Shown: positions 35,695 to 46,206 of the stretch, piece after piece
How the letters are laid out: the number at the start of each line of letters is the position of its first letter
Numbering within the stretch: position 1 is the stretch's first letter
Assembly (NCBI RefSeq): GCF_022436675.1
Contig: NZ_JAKUJZ010000003.1
Location: 508,226 to 572,225, forward strand
DNA: 64,000 bases
Direction: 5' to 3'
DNA from: Rheinheimera hassiensis
GTDB taxonomy: Bacteria; Pseudomonadota; Gammaproteobacteria; Enterobacterales; Alteromonadaceae
The notes under the pieces: generated by a model
Told to the model about the DNA's origin: nothing
The model's database searches: none
Seen by the model: only the letters and a program-made list of their open reading frames with translations
Program-made: the position numbers and the translations under genes

Positions 35695-36315
35695 CTATGG
35701 CGAGGCAATATACGCCACAGCAGCAGCCTGACTGAGCACAGCATCAGGAATATGCACCTGCCCAGTGGCAATAACCGTTTTATGCTGTAAATGCACTACA
35801 CGCACATTCACTACGATACCGCCGGCATCTTGCAACAAGGTGCCTGTCAGTACGTAACTTATATCCTGTGATGAGTCCAGGTAGCGGCCACGGCTTAAGG
35901 CAAAATCGCCCTGCGGGGTGACACGAATTTGACGGCCCACTTTAATATCGGCCACTGATACGCCAAGACGCTGTAAATGCACATAAAGATGTTCAGCTAA
36001 GTGGTTTCCAAGTGCATTGCTGTTATCTAGCTGATGGTCAAACCACACCAGCGAGCTGATTGCTACCGCCTGTTGTGGCGGCGTGTAATGCATGGACATC
36101 ATCAGCTGTAACGCCAGATCTGCGGCATAATCTGATAGCGGTTTGGTGTTTATTCTGGCAGTAACAGCCGGTAAATAATTGCCGTTATTGCCAGGCAATA
36201 TCACATGCTCTGGCAATGGCTCTGCGGGGGGAGCTGTTTGGCTGTTAGGGTCAGCAGAGTTCCACTGACAACCCGACAACAGCAATACGCCACTGCATAC
36301 AACCCATAATTTCAT
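35695..36315 (-). CDS. FlgO-family outer-membrane lipoprotein (third of three)
   Basis: 206 residues with lipobox LSGC near residue 16. The FlgO region includes YAADLALQLMMSM, DNSNALGNHLAEHLYVHLQR and IRVTPQGDFALSRGRYLDS, then VNVRVVHLQHKTVIATGQV. It lies 71 bases after the second paralogue. FlgO stabilises the outer-membrane part of Vibrio polar flagella; a family name does not prove that role for each copy here. Confidence 0.82.
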   Translation of the reverse strand: MKLWVVCSGVLLLSGCQWNSADPNSQTAPPAEPLPEHVILPGNNGNYLPAVTARINTKPLSDYAADLALQLMMSMHYTPPQQAVAISSLVWFDHQLDNSNALGNHLAEHLYVHLQRLGVSVADIKVGRQIRVTPQGDFALSRGRYLDSSQDISYVLTGTLLQDAGGIVVNVRVVHLQHKTVIATGQVHIPDAVLSQAAAVAYIASP

Positions 36316-36386
36316 TACAACCCCGGCCTGATAAACTGTTGATTAAACAGGTATCGGCAACTTACAGGGTTTTCTTTAATCCTAAC

Positions 36387-37025
36387 TTAGCCTTGTTTTA
36401 ACTGCAGCTTGTCGTTACCGCTGCGTTTAATAATAGCCTGCACTACCGGTTGTGGCATAAAAGTACGGGCGGCAGAAATAACCTGCTTAGTGCCAATGTG
36501 GATTAGCCTGGCATTGACCAGCACACCTTGCTTGTGGGCCGTCATAGTGCCGGTAACCACATAACGGATGGGCAGCTCGCCGCTTAACTCAGTAAAGTCG
36601 CGACTAAGGGCAAAATCGCCGCTGGGTGTTACGCGGATAAAATCAGTAGCTTTGTAATCCAGCACCGGTACCCCAAACTTATGCAGATCATAAATCATGG
36701 CTTCGCTCATATGGTTACTCAGCACACTGCCCTGATCCAGGCCGGTATCAACAAAAGCAAAATCTGTTACACCTACCATGCCGCCCTCTTCCATCTGACG
36801 CTGACTGGACATCAGCTCATGCACCAGTGCACGGGAATATTCGTTCGCCGTCAGCATCGGCTGGTTTTCTGCTGGTGGTGTCACAACAGAAGCCAACTGG
36901 TAATCTGCCGCTGTATTTAACCGTGAGCTGCGCTCAGACGCGGTAACCACACTGCTTGGCTGCTCTGGTTGTCTGGCGCAGCCAACCACCAGCGTCAGGC
37001 CGACGATAATTAATAAGGCTTTCAT
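36387..37025 (-). CDS. FlgO-family outer-membrane lipoprotein (second of three)
   Basis: 212 residues, lipobox VVGC near residue 16. YSRALVHELMSSQ, DQGSVLSNHMSEAMIYDLHK, IRVTPSGDFALSRDF and VLVNARLIHIGTKQVISAA follow the same pattern as the third paralogue. It overlaps the first paralogue by 4 bases (ATGA), so the two are coupled. Confidence 0.85.
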   Translation of the reverse strand: MKALLIIVGLTLVVGCARQPEQPSSVVTASERSSRLNTAADYQLASVVTPPAENQPMLTANEYSRALVHELMSSQRQMEEGGMVGVTDFAFVDTGLDQGSVLSNHMSEAMIYDLHKFGVPVLDYKATDFIRVTPSGDFALSRDFTELSGELPIRYVVTGTMTAHKQGVLVNARLIHIGTKQVISAARTFMPQPVVQAIIKRSGNDKLQLKQG

Positions 37026-37633
37026 TTTTGCTCTCCTGTACGGTCCTGCCGGTAGAGTTTATCACCGCGTTTGCCTACTTGCTGCTGGCTCCACAATACG
37101 TTATGTGGCACATAACCGCTGGCCGCGGCCAATACTTGTTTATCCACAATACTGATCAGCCGGGCATTAACCAGATAACCATCTTCCATTGCGCTGTAAG
37201 TGCCCACTAACAGGGTATCGGCATCACTGGCGCTTTCTATATCACTAAGCTGGCGCGATAATGCCTGCTCATGATCACCGCCCAGCAATAACTGCGCGCG
37301 TAAATGGTAGTCATATACTTTAAGACCGCGCTGGCGGGCATGTGCCAGCATGCTTTCACTAAGTTGATTAGCCAGTTGTTTTTCGCCAGCATCAGCATCA
37401 GACAGCGACAACGTATTAACCGGTAAAAAAGAGGCAACCGCAATTTGCGGGGCCACATGGTAAATACCATTCTGCTTTGGCAACTGAGCAAACAAGTTGT
37501 CTGCCAACTGTTTAGTATAGTAATGCAGTGGATATTCACTTAGCGCTGGCTGATTTCTGGATTTAGCAACCGGCTCTGCACTGCTGCAACTTAGCAACAG
37601 GCAGGCCAGCACAGGATAAAATATCACTTTCAT
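37022..37633 (-). CDS. FlgO-family outer-membrane lipoprotein (first of three)
   Basis: 203 residues from the ATG at 37633 (KVIFYPVLACLLLSC), with the lipobox LLSC; an in-frame start 24 codons earlier has no signal and would precede the promoter. FlgO pattern: LADNLFAQL, GEKQLANQLSESMLAHARQ, GYLVNARLISIVDKQVLAAA. A sigma-54 promoter lies at 37665-37681, so this is the head of a three-gene operon. Confidence 0.85.
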   Translation of the reverse strand: MKVIFYPVLACLLLSCSSAEPVAKSRNQPALSEYPLHYYTKQLADNLFAQLPKQNGIYHVAPQIAVASFLPVNTLSLSDADAGEKQLANQLSESMLAHARQRGLKVYDYHLRAQLLLGGDHEQALSRQLSDIESASDADTLLVGTYSAMEDGYLVNARLISIVDKQVLAAASGYVPHNVLWSQQQVGKRGDKLYRQDRTGEQK

Positions 37634-37664
37634 ACGCAACCTCGGCATAATGTCTGCAGAAGCT

Positions 37665-37681
37665 AAGCAAAATACGCGCCA
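37665..37681 (-). promoter_or_regulatory. sigma-54 promoter of the FlgO-family operon
   Basis: Minus strand TGGCGCGTATTTTGCTT has GG and GC 10 bases apart and both boxes near consensus (TGGCACG-N4-TTGCT). It lies about 32 bases before the first FlgO-like start and after the thyA stop. Confidence 0.86.
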
Positions 37682-37705
37682 TAAAAAATGACAAGCTTTT
37701 GGCAC

Positions 37706-38539
37706 TCAGATAGCGACGGGCGCCTTAATATGCGGATGCGCCTGATAATTTTGCAGCGTAAAATCAGCAATAGTAAAAGCAAAAATGTCTGTTATCGCCG
37801 GGTTAAGCTGCATTTGTGGTAACGGATAAGGCTGGCGTGCCAGCTGAGTTTCTACCTGTTGCAGGTGGTTTAAATACAAATGTGCATCGCCGAAAGTATG
37901 GACAAAGTCTCCCGGTTGCAAACCGCATACCTGCGCTACCATTAGTGTTAACAAGGCATAACTGGCAATATTAAATGGCACACCCAGAAAAATATCGGCA
38001 CTGCGCTGGTATAGCTGGCATGACAACTTGCCGTCATTAACGTAAAACTGAAACAGCGTATGGCAAGGCGGTAACGCCTGCTTGCCCATGGCGGCATTTT
38101 CTTTTGGCGACACTGAAGTATCAGGCAGCAATGCCGGGTTCCAGGCGCTGACGATCAAACGGCGCGAATCCGGGGTGCGTTTAATATCAGCAATAAGCTG
38201 GCTTATCTGATCAATCACCCTGCCGTCTGCTGCCTGCCAGCTACGCCACTGCGCACCATAAACCGGCCCCAGCTCGCCTTCTGCAGTGGCCCATTCGTCC
38301 CATATCGACACACCATTGGCTTTAAGGTATTCAATATTGGTTTCACCTTTTAAAAACCAAAGTAACTCGTGAATAATAGAGCGCAAGTGGCATTTTTTAG
38401 TGGTGATCAGCGGAAATCCCTGCTGCAAATCAAACCGCATCTGATAACCAAATACACTGATAGTGCCGGTACCGGTGCGGTCAGTTTTTTTATGGCCGTG
38501 CTCTAGTACATGGCGCATTAAATCAAGGTACTGTTTCAT
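37706..38539 (-). CDS. thyA: thymidylate synthase
   Basis: 277 residues. The catalytic cysteine is in [12 protein letters not shown], and [19 protein letters not shown] and [17 protein letters not shown] are conserved. An insert of about 13 residues precedes the active cysteine compared with E. coli. It converts dUMP to dTMP with methylene-tetrahydrofolate. It overlaps lgt by 4 bases, as in E. coli order. Confidence 0.97.
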   Translation of the reverse strand: MKQYLDLMRHVLEHGHKKTDRTGTGTISVFGYQMRFDLQQGFPLITTKKCHLRSIIHELLWFLKGETNIEYLKANGVSIWDEWATAEGELGPVYGAQWRSWQAADGRVIDQISQLIADIKRTPDSRRLIVSAWNPALLPDTSVSPKENAAMGKQALPPCHTLFQFYVNDGKLSCQLYQRSADIFLGVPFNIASYALLTLMVAQVCGLQPGDFVHTFGDAHLYLNHLQQVETQLARQPYPLPQMQLNPAITDIFAFTIADFTLQNYQAHPHIKAPVAI

Positions 38540-39354
38540 ACTTTTACTACCTGCTTAGCAGCTTTGTTGTTATGCACATAGGCAAAAATAATCAGCCCTA
38601 CACCGGAGATGATCATCGGTAACGACAACCACTGCCCCATCGACATGCCCGCCGACAAAACGCCCAGATGCGCATCTGGCTCACGGTAAAACTCGACAAA
38701 AAAACGCGCGCTACCATAACCGGCCAGAAATAAACCACCCAGTGCCCCTACCGGCGGAGAAAAGCGCCGGTACAGCATAATCAACACAAACAGTACTACA
38801 CCTTCCAGCGCAAACTCATATAACTGTGATGGGTGACGCGGTGCAGACCCGGCACCGGGAAACAATACACCCCAGGGTACATCAGTTGGCCTGCCCCATA
38901 ACTCGGCATTAATAAAATTACCTAAGCGACCAGCGGCCAGGCCAAGTGGAATAAGCGGGGCAACAAAATCGCCTAATTGCAGATAAGGCTTGTTATTCTT
39001 GCGGGCAAACCAGGCCATTGCCACCAGCACCCCCAGCAAACCACCATGGAATGACATACCGCCGGTCCATATTTTAAATAAATACAATGGCTCCTGCATA
39101 AACAGCTCAAACTGATAAAACAGCACATAGCCAATACGGCCGCCAAGTATCACACCTAAAAAGCCAATAAATAATAAGTCGCTGACTTGTTGCTCCGTCC
39201 AGCCTGAGCCCGGTTTTTTAGCTGCCCGGTTGGCCAGCCACCAGGCAATGGCAAAAGCAATAAGGTACATTAAGCCGTACCAGCGCAAGCTTACCGGGCC
39301 AACAGAAAATATCACCGGATCAATTTGTGGAAATGTAATATAACTTGCTGACAT
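38536..39354 (-). CDS. lgt: prolipoprotein diacylglyceryl transferase
   Basis: 272 residues from the ATG at 39354 ([18 protein letters not shown]); a 48-codon extension would overlap the neighbouring transporter gene. [16 protein letters not shown] and [17 protein letters not shown] carry the conserved HGGL and RxGNFxN motifs. About seven membrane spans. It adds the diacylglyceryl group to lipobox cysteines; several lipoproteins in this window need it. Confidence 0.97.
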   Translation of the reverse strand: MSASYITFPQIDPVIFSVGPVSLRWYGLMYLIAFAIAWWLANRAAKKPGSGWTEQQVSDLLFIGFLGVILGGRIGYVLFYQFELFMQEPLYLFKIWTGGMSFHGGLLGVLVAMAWFARKNNKPYLQLGDFVAPLIPLGLAAGRLGNFINAELWGRPTDVPWGVLFPGAGSAPRHPSQLYEFALEGVVLFVLIMLYRRFSPPVGALGGLFLAGYGSARFFVEFYREPDAHLGVLSAGMSMGQWLSLPMIISGVGLIIFAYVHNNKAAKQVVKV

Positions 39355-39362
39355 AACTACCC

Positions 39363-40157
39363 TTAACTCAAAATCATTTTTGCGGATACTAACAACAGAA
39401 ACACCCCAAATACCCGCTTCATTGCCAGTACTGGCAAGCGCTGGGTCAGGCGTGCACCAATAGGCGCCGTAAATACCGATGTCAGCACTATGCCACATAG
39501 CACCGGCAGGTAAATATAACCAATAAAACCCTGCGACAACTCATAATGTTGCCAGCCGGAGATAACGTAGCCCAAAGTACCAAAAAAGGCGATAGCAATA
39601 CCGCTGGCAGCCGCACAGCCTATAGCCCGGCGCATATCTACCGAAAAGTAGTTCAACACTGGTACAAACAAGGCTCCACCACCAATGCCCAGCAAGCTGG
39701 CAATGCCGCCCAGAGCTGATGAAATCAGCATAATAATACCATTATGGGGCAAGGCTTTTTTGCCCACGGCTGAACGCGAGCCCAGCATACGTAGCGCCAG
39801 CAGCAATACCGCAATACCGAAAATAAGCTGCAAGATATCGCCACTGATATTATGCGCCATATAACCGACAAGCCAGGCCCCCACTGCAGAACCGAGCATA
39901 ATGGTACCCGCCAGTGACCAGGGCACATTGCCCCAGCGATGGTGCTCATATACAGAGGAACTGGCGGTAACAATAATGGAAGCCAGCGAGGTGGCAATAG
40001 CGACCAGCATGGCATGCTGTGAGGTCACTATATCAAAAGCAGGTAGCAACATAACCAGCACAGGAACGACGATAAGGCCACCGCCAATACCCAGTAAGCC
40101 GGCAAAAAAGCCGACTACAGCTCCCAGCACAATTGAGATTAGAACAACAGTAAGCAC
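39363..40157 (-). CDS. TSUP (TauE/SafE) family transporter
   Basis: 264 residues, about eight membrane spans, with two similar glycine-rich segments, [19 protein letters not shown] and [17 protein letters not shown], as usual for this family. Members export sulfite, sulfonates or organosulfur anions. The operon position between ptsP and lgt recurs in gammaproteobacteria. Substrate unknown. Confidence 0.92.
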   Translation of the reverse strand: MLTVVLISIVLGAVVGFFAGLLGIGGGLIVVPVLVMLLPAFDIVTSQHAMLVAIATSLASIIVTASSSVYEHHRWGNVPWSLAGTIMLGSAVGAWLVGYMAHNISGDILQLIFGIAVLLLALRMLGSRSAVGKKALPHNGIIMLISSALGGIASLLGIGGGALFVPVLNYFSVDMRRAIGCAAASGIAIAFFGTLGYVISGWQHYELSQGFIGYIYLPVLCGIVLTSVFTAPIGARLTQRLPVLAMKRVFGVFLLLVSAKMILS

Positions 40158-40220
40158 AGGCTTCTCTTCAAGTTTAGTGACGCAGCAGTATAACAGGCTG
40201 GCCAGATAAAAAGATGGATA

Positions 40221-42479
40221 TCAGGCACGTAACTGGCTTAGTAATTGTTTTTGCTCTAAAAACCGCTGCACTTGTAACCGCACCTGTTTTGCCGACTGAC
40301 ATGCCAGCACCTGCGGCAGTAACAAGGCCAGCTCAGATAACTCTACCCGGCGCAGCAGCCATTTAATTTTTGCCAGGTTGCTGCTGTTCATACTAAAGCT
40401 ATTGTATCCCATCGCGGCCAGCAACAGGATACCGGCCGGCTCGCCCGCCAGTTCGCCACACACACTGGTAGGAAACTGCAAGCCCTGCGCCTGCAAACTA
40501 AACTGATGCAAGGCCCTGAGCACGGCCGGGTGCATGGCATCATACAGGCTGGCTACACGCGGGTTATTGCGATCTACCGCCAACAGGTACTGGGTTAAGT
40601 CGTTGGTACCAATAGAACAGAAATCCACCTTACGGGCTAACTCTGGTAACTGATACATAATCGAGGGCACTTCAATCATCACGCCGATTTTAGGTTTAGG
40701 CAGCTCAATGGCAAGCTCGTCACTTACCTCAAAGCTGGCTTGCTTGATCAGCCGCACAGATTCATCTACTTCAGCAAGATCGGAAATCATCGGCAGTAAA
40801 ATATGCAGATTATCCAGCGCCAGATTAGCTTTTAACATGGCGCGAATTTGCACCAGAAAAATCTCCGGGTGATCCAGAGTCAGCCGGATACCGCGCCAGC
40901 CCAAAAACGGGTTTTCTTCCACAATACTAAAATAAGGTAAAGCTTTGTCGCCGCCGACATCCAGCGTGCGCATAACAACCGGCTTGGTAGGATAGTTTTC
41001 CAGTACCTTACGGTACAGCTCTATCTGCTCCTGCTCGGTTGGAAAACGGCTGCGCATAATAAACGGAAACTCAGTACGGTACAGGCCAACGCCATCGGTA
41101 TACACCGGGTTAGTGGTCTCCAGTTCAATTGCCAGGCCGGAATTTACCATCAGGTTAAATTGTTTACCGCATAATGACTGTGAAGGCTCGGCTATTTCAG
41201 CCAGATAACGGGCGTTTAGCGCCACATCTTCACTGATTAACCGTTGATACTCTGCACAAATGGCCTCTACCGGCGACAACAAGATATGGCCCTGATAACC
41301 ATCCACTATCAGCCGCTGCCCTTGCCAGTGCAATAATGGCAGCTCGCTAACGCCCATAACAGCAGGTATACCCAGCGCCCGCGCCATAATAGCAGCGTGT
41401 GAGTTTACCGAGCCTTTTAGCGACACTATAGCAACAAGCTGCTCGCGGGGGACTTCTGCCAGCATGGTAGCAGTAACGTTATCGGCCACTAATACCACTT
41501 TTGCCGGCAGTTTAATTTTGCGCTGCTCAGTATCAAGCAAATTATTCAGTACCCGTTGCCCCAGATCACGGATATCAGTACCGCGTTCACGCAAATAAGC
41601 ATCGTCCATGTCGTCAAACTGGCGGGCAAACTTTTCTACCACCCGTTTAAGGGCACTTTTGGCACACCAGCCCTCAGCAATTTGCAGCTCTATTTCATTA
41701 CCTAAACTGGCCGCATCCAGCAGTTGATGATAAACATCAAAAATAGCCAGTGCATCAGCCGGTAGATGGCCACTCATACGCTCAGCCAGGCGGTTAAATT
41801 CTGCTTTGGTAATCTTCACGGCACGATAAAAATGCGCCAGCTCTTTTTCCGGATCATCAGCACGTTTTAGCGAAATGGCGTTAAAGTCATTCGCCGGCTC
41901 CAGCACAAAGGCTTCACCAATAGCAATGCCTGGGGCACCGGGCAAACCTTTTAACTGGCCGGTTTGTGTCTGGCTGGGGCTGCTTTCACTGGCAGCCTGG
42001 CGCATTTCAGCATTGGCCAGCACTGATGCTAACTGCGCGCCTAATGTCACCAGAAAAGATTCTTCGTCTTCGTTAAACACCCGTTCTGCAGCTTGCTGAA
42101 TAGTCAGCACGCCAAGCACTTTACGGTGATGGATAATAGGGCAACCAAGAAAAGCAGAGAAACGGTCTTCGCTTACCTCAGGGGTAACTTTAAAGCGGGG
42201 GTGTAAATGAGCTTTGGCAAGGTTAATGGGTTCTTCGCGCTGGCCTACCCAGCCAATTAAACCTTCAGAGAAACCGATGGCAATATTGCCGATGGCCTCC
42301 GGGTTTAAACCGTCAGTGGCCATCAGCATAAATTGTTGTTGTTCATAATCAGCAAGGTACACTGAGCAACATTCTGTTGCCAGTGCCTGTTTTACGCTCG
42401 TGACTAAGCCAGCTAATGCATTTTGAAGCACTGGCTCTTGTGCTACATCCTGAACAATTCGCCGTAACTGGCCTAACAT
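40221..42479 (-). CDS. ptsP: phosphoenolpyruvate-protein phosphotransferase PtsP (EI-Ntr)
   Basis: 752 residues. An N-terminal GAF domain (about 1-165) is followed by the PEP-utilising N domain, the swivel segment KGSVNSHAAIMARALG with the phosphorylated histidine, and the PEP barrel with TLDVGGDKALPYF and FCSIGTNDLTQYLLAVDR. It starts the nitrogen PTS phosphorelay (NPr, EIIA-Ntr). It is 35 bases after rppH. Confidence 0.96.
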   Translation of the reverse strand: MLGQLRRIVQDVAQEPVLQNALAGLVTSVKQALATECCSVYLADYEQQQFMLMATDGLNPEAIGNIAIGFSEGLIGWVGQREEPINLAKAHLHPRFKVTPEVSEDRFSAFLGCPIIHHRKVLGVLTIQQAAERVFNEDEESFLVTLGAQLASVLANAEMRQAASESSPSQTQTGQLKGLPGAPGIAIGEAFVLEPANDFNAISLKRADDPEKELAHFYRAVKITKAEFNRLAERMSGHLPADALAIFDVYHQLLDAASLGNEIELQIAEGWCAKSALKRVVEKFARQFDDMDDAYLRERGTDIRDLGQRVLNNLLDTEQRKIKLPAKVVLVADNVTATMLAEVPREQLVAIVSLKGSVNSHAAIMARALGIPAVMGVSELPLLHWQGQRLIVDGYQGHILLSPVEAICAEYQRLISEDVALNARYLAEIAEPSQSLCGKQFNLMVNSGLAIELETTNPVYTDGVGLYRTEFPFIMRSRFPTEQEQIELYRKVLENYPTKPVVMRTLDVGGDKALPYFSIVEENPFLGWRGIRLTLDHPEIFLVQIRAMLKANLALDNLHILLPMISDLAEVDESVRLIKQASFEVSDELAIELPKPKIGVMIEVPSIMYQLPELARKVDFCSIGTNDLTQYLLAVDRNNPRVASLYDAMHPAVLRALHQFSLQAQGLQFPTSVCGELAGEPAGILLLAAMGYNSFSMNSSNLAKIKWLLRRVELSELALLLPQVLACQSAKQVRLQVQRFLEQKQLLSQLRA

Positions 42480-42514
42480 AAGAGCCTCGTCGTCACAGGT
42501 ACTATCCTGCTGAG

Positions 42515-43018
42515 TTAACTTTTCTTCTTGCCTTCGCGGCGTATAAACGGCAAAGCGACCGGAGCAAACTCTTTCATGACTTTTCGATAAACTTCACGCT
42601 TAAACGCCACCACCTGCCGTACCGGGTACCAGTAACTGACCCAGCGCCAGCTATCAAACTCCGGATGAGTGGTTTTAAGTAAGTTTACATCTTCGTCAGC
42701 GCAGGTCAGTCGTAGCAAAAACCATTTTTGCTTCTGGCCAATACACACCGGGTTGCTGTCTTTGCGGATTAAACGTTTAGGTAGTTTGTATCTTAACCAG
42801 TGCTTGGTTGTGGCAATTATTTCCACATCTGCGGCACTAAGCCCTACTTCTTCATTTAATTCGCGAAACATGGCTTGTTCAGGTGTTTCACCGTCATCAA
42901 TACCACCCTGTGGATACTGCCAGGAATGCTGACCATACCGTTTTGCCCAAAACACCTGTCCCTGGTGGTTACAAATCACTATGCCGACATTGGCCCGAAA
43001 ACCTTCGGCATCGATCAC
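42515..43018 (-). CDS. rppH: RNA pyrophosphohydrolase
   Basis: 167 residues from a GTG at 43018 ([20 protein letters not shown]), preceded by AGAGG; an earlier ATG adds nine codons that do not match the family. The Nudix box is [20 protein letters not shown] followed by VGL. It converts 5'-triphosphate RNA ends to monophosphates and so starts RNase E decay. It heads the rppH-ptsP-TSUP-lgt-thyA run. Confidence 0.95.
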   Translation of the reverse strand: MIDAEGFRANVGIVICNHQGQVFWAKRYGQHSWQYPQGGIDDGETPEQAMFRELNEEVGLSAADVEIIATTKHWLRYKLPKRLIRKDSNPVCIGQKQKWFLLRLTCADEDVNLLKTTHPEFDSWRWVSYWYPVRQVVAFKREVYRKVMKEFAPVALPFIRREGKKKS

Positions 43019-43398
43019 ACAAACCTCTGGCGGATCACAAATCACTATGCCAAAGATTCTTTCATAAAGTCGCTACTTCGGCAAACGGTATTTTTACCAC
43101 ACCTTTTACACAGTTATCCACAGTTAAGCTATTGCGGCACTCGCCAATGTGCACTTTTTCACAGGTACTGTTGATAAAACTGTGTATATCACTTAGTTAG
43201 CCATTGCATAACTTACTATCGCAAAAAAATGTCAGGCCTAATCACCGGGCATTAATTAATAAATTCAATTGGTTATTCATTATCAGGCGCTAATAATTTT
43301 ATAATGCTGCTGTGTGTAAGTTGGTTTGCTGTGTTTTTAAGCAGCCAAAAGCAGCAAAAAATGCTAGCGTTATCCGGTATTTGCTAAAGGCGACGATC
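43019..43398. other. rppH-mutH divergent intergenic region
   Basis: 380 bases holding the promoters of rppH and mutH, which I could not fix. The exact DnaA-box sequence TTATCCACA lies at 43114-43122. No gene was seen. Confidence 0.5.
43114..43122 (+). promoter_or_regulatory. isolated DnaA box
   Basis: TTATCCACA is the strong consensus DnaA site. No second exact copy or AT-rich unwinding region was noticed close by, so it is not an origin; it could regulate rppH or mutH. Confidence 0.45.
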
Positions 43399-44076
43399 AT
43401 GTTTACTCCACCGGCCTCATTAGAAGAATTGCTGGCACGCTGCCAGGCACTGGCAGGGCTGACTCTGGGGCAAATTGCTGCACAAGCACAGTTGCCCGTT
43501 CCGGCTAACCTGAAAAAAGATAAGGGCTGGGTTGGCCAGTTACTGGAACATGTGCTGGGTGCTAGTGCTGGCTCTAAAGCTGAGCCGGATTTCCCGCAAT
43601 TAGGGGTTGAATTAAAAACCCTGCCGATAGACCGAAACGGCAAACCGCTGGAAAGTACCTATGTTTGTGTCGCGCCGCTAACAGGTGTGGCCGGGCAACA
43701 ATGGCATGAATCCTGGGTGTGTCAGAAACTGCAAAAAGTGTTGTGGTTGCCGGTGCTGGCAGAGCGGCAAATTCCGTTACCCGACAGAATGACCGGCACC
43801 GCGTTTTTGTGGCAGCCAGACCCACAGCAGCAACAGGCACTGCAGCAGGACTGGGAAGAACTGATGGAGCTTATCAGCCTCGGTGGCATACATAATATAA
43901 AAGGCGCTACCGGCAAAGTACTGCAGCTGCGCCCCAAAGCCGCCAACAGCAAAGCCCTGACCAATGCCGTAGGTGCAGAAGGAGAGCCGATCCGCACTTT
44001 GCCACGGGGCTTTTACCTTAAAAGCAGTTTCACTGCCAACCTGCTGCAACAGCAGTTTGCTCCGCAACCTGGCTAG
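43399..44076 (+). CDS. mutH: DNA mismatch repair endonuclease MutH
   Basis: 225 residues from the ATG at 43399 (FTPPASLEELLARCQALAG), with AAAGGCG upstream. The catalytic cluster D-x(n)-E-x-K is DFPQLGVELKTLPID. MutH nicks the unmethylated strand at hemimethylated GATC, so the organism is expected to have Dam methylation. It diverges from rppH. Confidence 0.96.
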   Translation: MFTPPASLEELLARCQALAGLTLGQIAAQAQLPVPANLKKDKGWVGQLLEHVLGASAGSKAEPDFPQLGVELKTLPIDRNGKPLESTYVCVAPLTGVAGQQWHESWVCQKLQKVLWLPVLAERQIPLPDRMTGTAFLWQPDPQQQQALQQDWEELMELISLGGIHNIKGATGKVLQLRPKAANSKALTNAVGAEGEPIRTLPRGFYLKSSFTANLLQQQFAPQPG

Positions 44077-44082
44077 TTTTAG

Positions 44083-44892
44083 CTAGTTACGGTATTTATC
44101 GACAATCTGGTTGTAACGGCCGTTGTCGCGTAATTGGCCCAACCCGGCATTAAACTGCGCCACCTGCTCTGCTGATACCGATACCTGGCTGAACATAACA
44201 TAAACATCTGAACTGCCCAGGCTGATATTGTGCGCCTGAATATACTTGTCCAGGCCCTTGCGCCGTAATATTGCAGCACCGACAAAGCTATCCTCCAGCA
44301 GGCCGTCTATTTCTTCATCCAGTAAGCGCGCCATATTCAGCTCACTGATAATGGCGCCGACAAACAGTGGCCGCAAATTATCATCTGCATATAGCTCAGC
44401 CACTTCGTCACCATAATAATATTCATTGACTACCCCTACCTTATGCCCGGCAGCAACAAATTCTTTTAAGCCGGAGTAAGGCAAACCGACCTGCTCTTTG
44501 CGAACATACAACTGAAAACGCTCCTGGCGGTAAGGCTCTGAGAAAAAAGCAAACTCTTCCCGCTCTGCAGTTTTAGATGCTCCCAGTACAAAATCGACAT
44601 CACCATTTTTCAGCAGTGTCAAAAGCTCAAGCCAACTGCCCTGCACCACATCCAGCGTGCAGCCCATATCCGCAACAACATTTTGTACCAGTTCAACATC
44701 AAGCCCGGTAACGGTATTGCCTACCGTCATATATTGGTATGGCTCCCAGGCATCTAAACCCATAGTAAAACTGCATGGTATAGCCGGGGAAGGTGTTTCA
44801 GTGGCTGCAACAGACATACTCGGTTCAGATGCAGGTTTACAACCCGATAACAGTAAAAATACGACAACGACCAACAGCATGTAAGTTTTCAT
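44083..44892 (-). CDS. family 3 extracellular solute-binding lipoprotein
   Basis: 269 residues from the ATG at 44892, with lipobox LSGC near residue 17. PBP-like pattern: FTMGLDAWEPYQYMTVGNTV, GLDVELVQNVVADMGC, LLKNGDVDFVLGASKTAERE and, near the end, FNAGLGQLRDNGRYNQIVDK. Such proteins bind amino acids or act as periplasmic sensors. No permease or ATPase gene is adjacent, so it may serve another locus or a sensor. Confidence 0.85.
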   Translation of the reverse strand: MKTYMLLVVVVFLLLSGCKPASEPSMSVAATETPSPAIPCSFTMGLDAWEPYQYMTVGNTVTGLDVELVQNVVADMGCTLDVVQGSWLELLTLLKNGDVDFVLGASKTAEREEFAFFSEPYRQERFQLYVRKEQVGLPYSGLKEFVAAGHKVGVVNEYYYGDEVAELYADDNLRPLFVGAIISELNMARLLDEEIDGLLEDSFVGAAILRRKGLDKYIQAHNISLGSSDVYVMFSQVSVSAEQVAQFNAGLGQLRDNGRYNQIVDKYRN

Positions 44893-45079
44893 ATTACACC
44901 TCAAGGCGTTATGTGACGCCCTAAGCGTAGTGTATAAGCCTAACTTATGCACACCTGATCAGATGATGTTATTGCTAAAGTGTATTGTGTTGCAGATATT
45001 AAGATGAGTGTGGCGCTACCGCGCCAGGCAAAAACCAGCCAAGCTGCTGTAATACCTGGGTGCGGCCCAAAGCAGCAAA

Positions 45080-46060
<981 letters not shown>

Positions 46061-46206
46061 TCACTGGTCCGGTAATGGCATATCATTGTTCAATATACCT
46101 ATATGGCAGGATATTCCAACTAATTTTTATTTATCTGCTTACTAGAACTAATAGTAGCTAAAACAGGCTACGCGCGCGCATTGCCTGCGTACTTATCGGA
46201 GGTTAC

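Noticed and set aside
43114-43122. Replication origin
   Set aside because: Only one DnaA box, no cluster and no dnaA/dnaN/gidA genes in the window.
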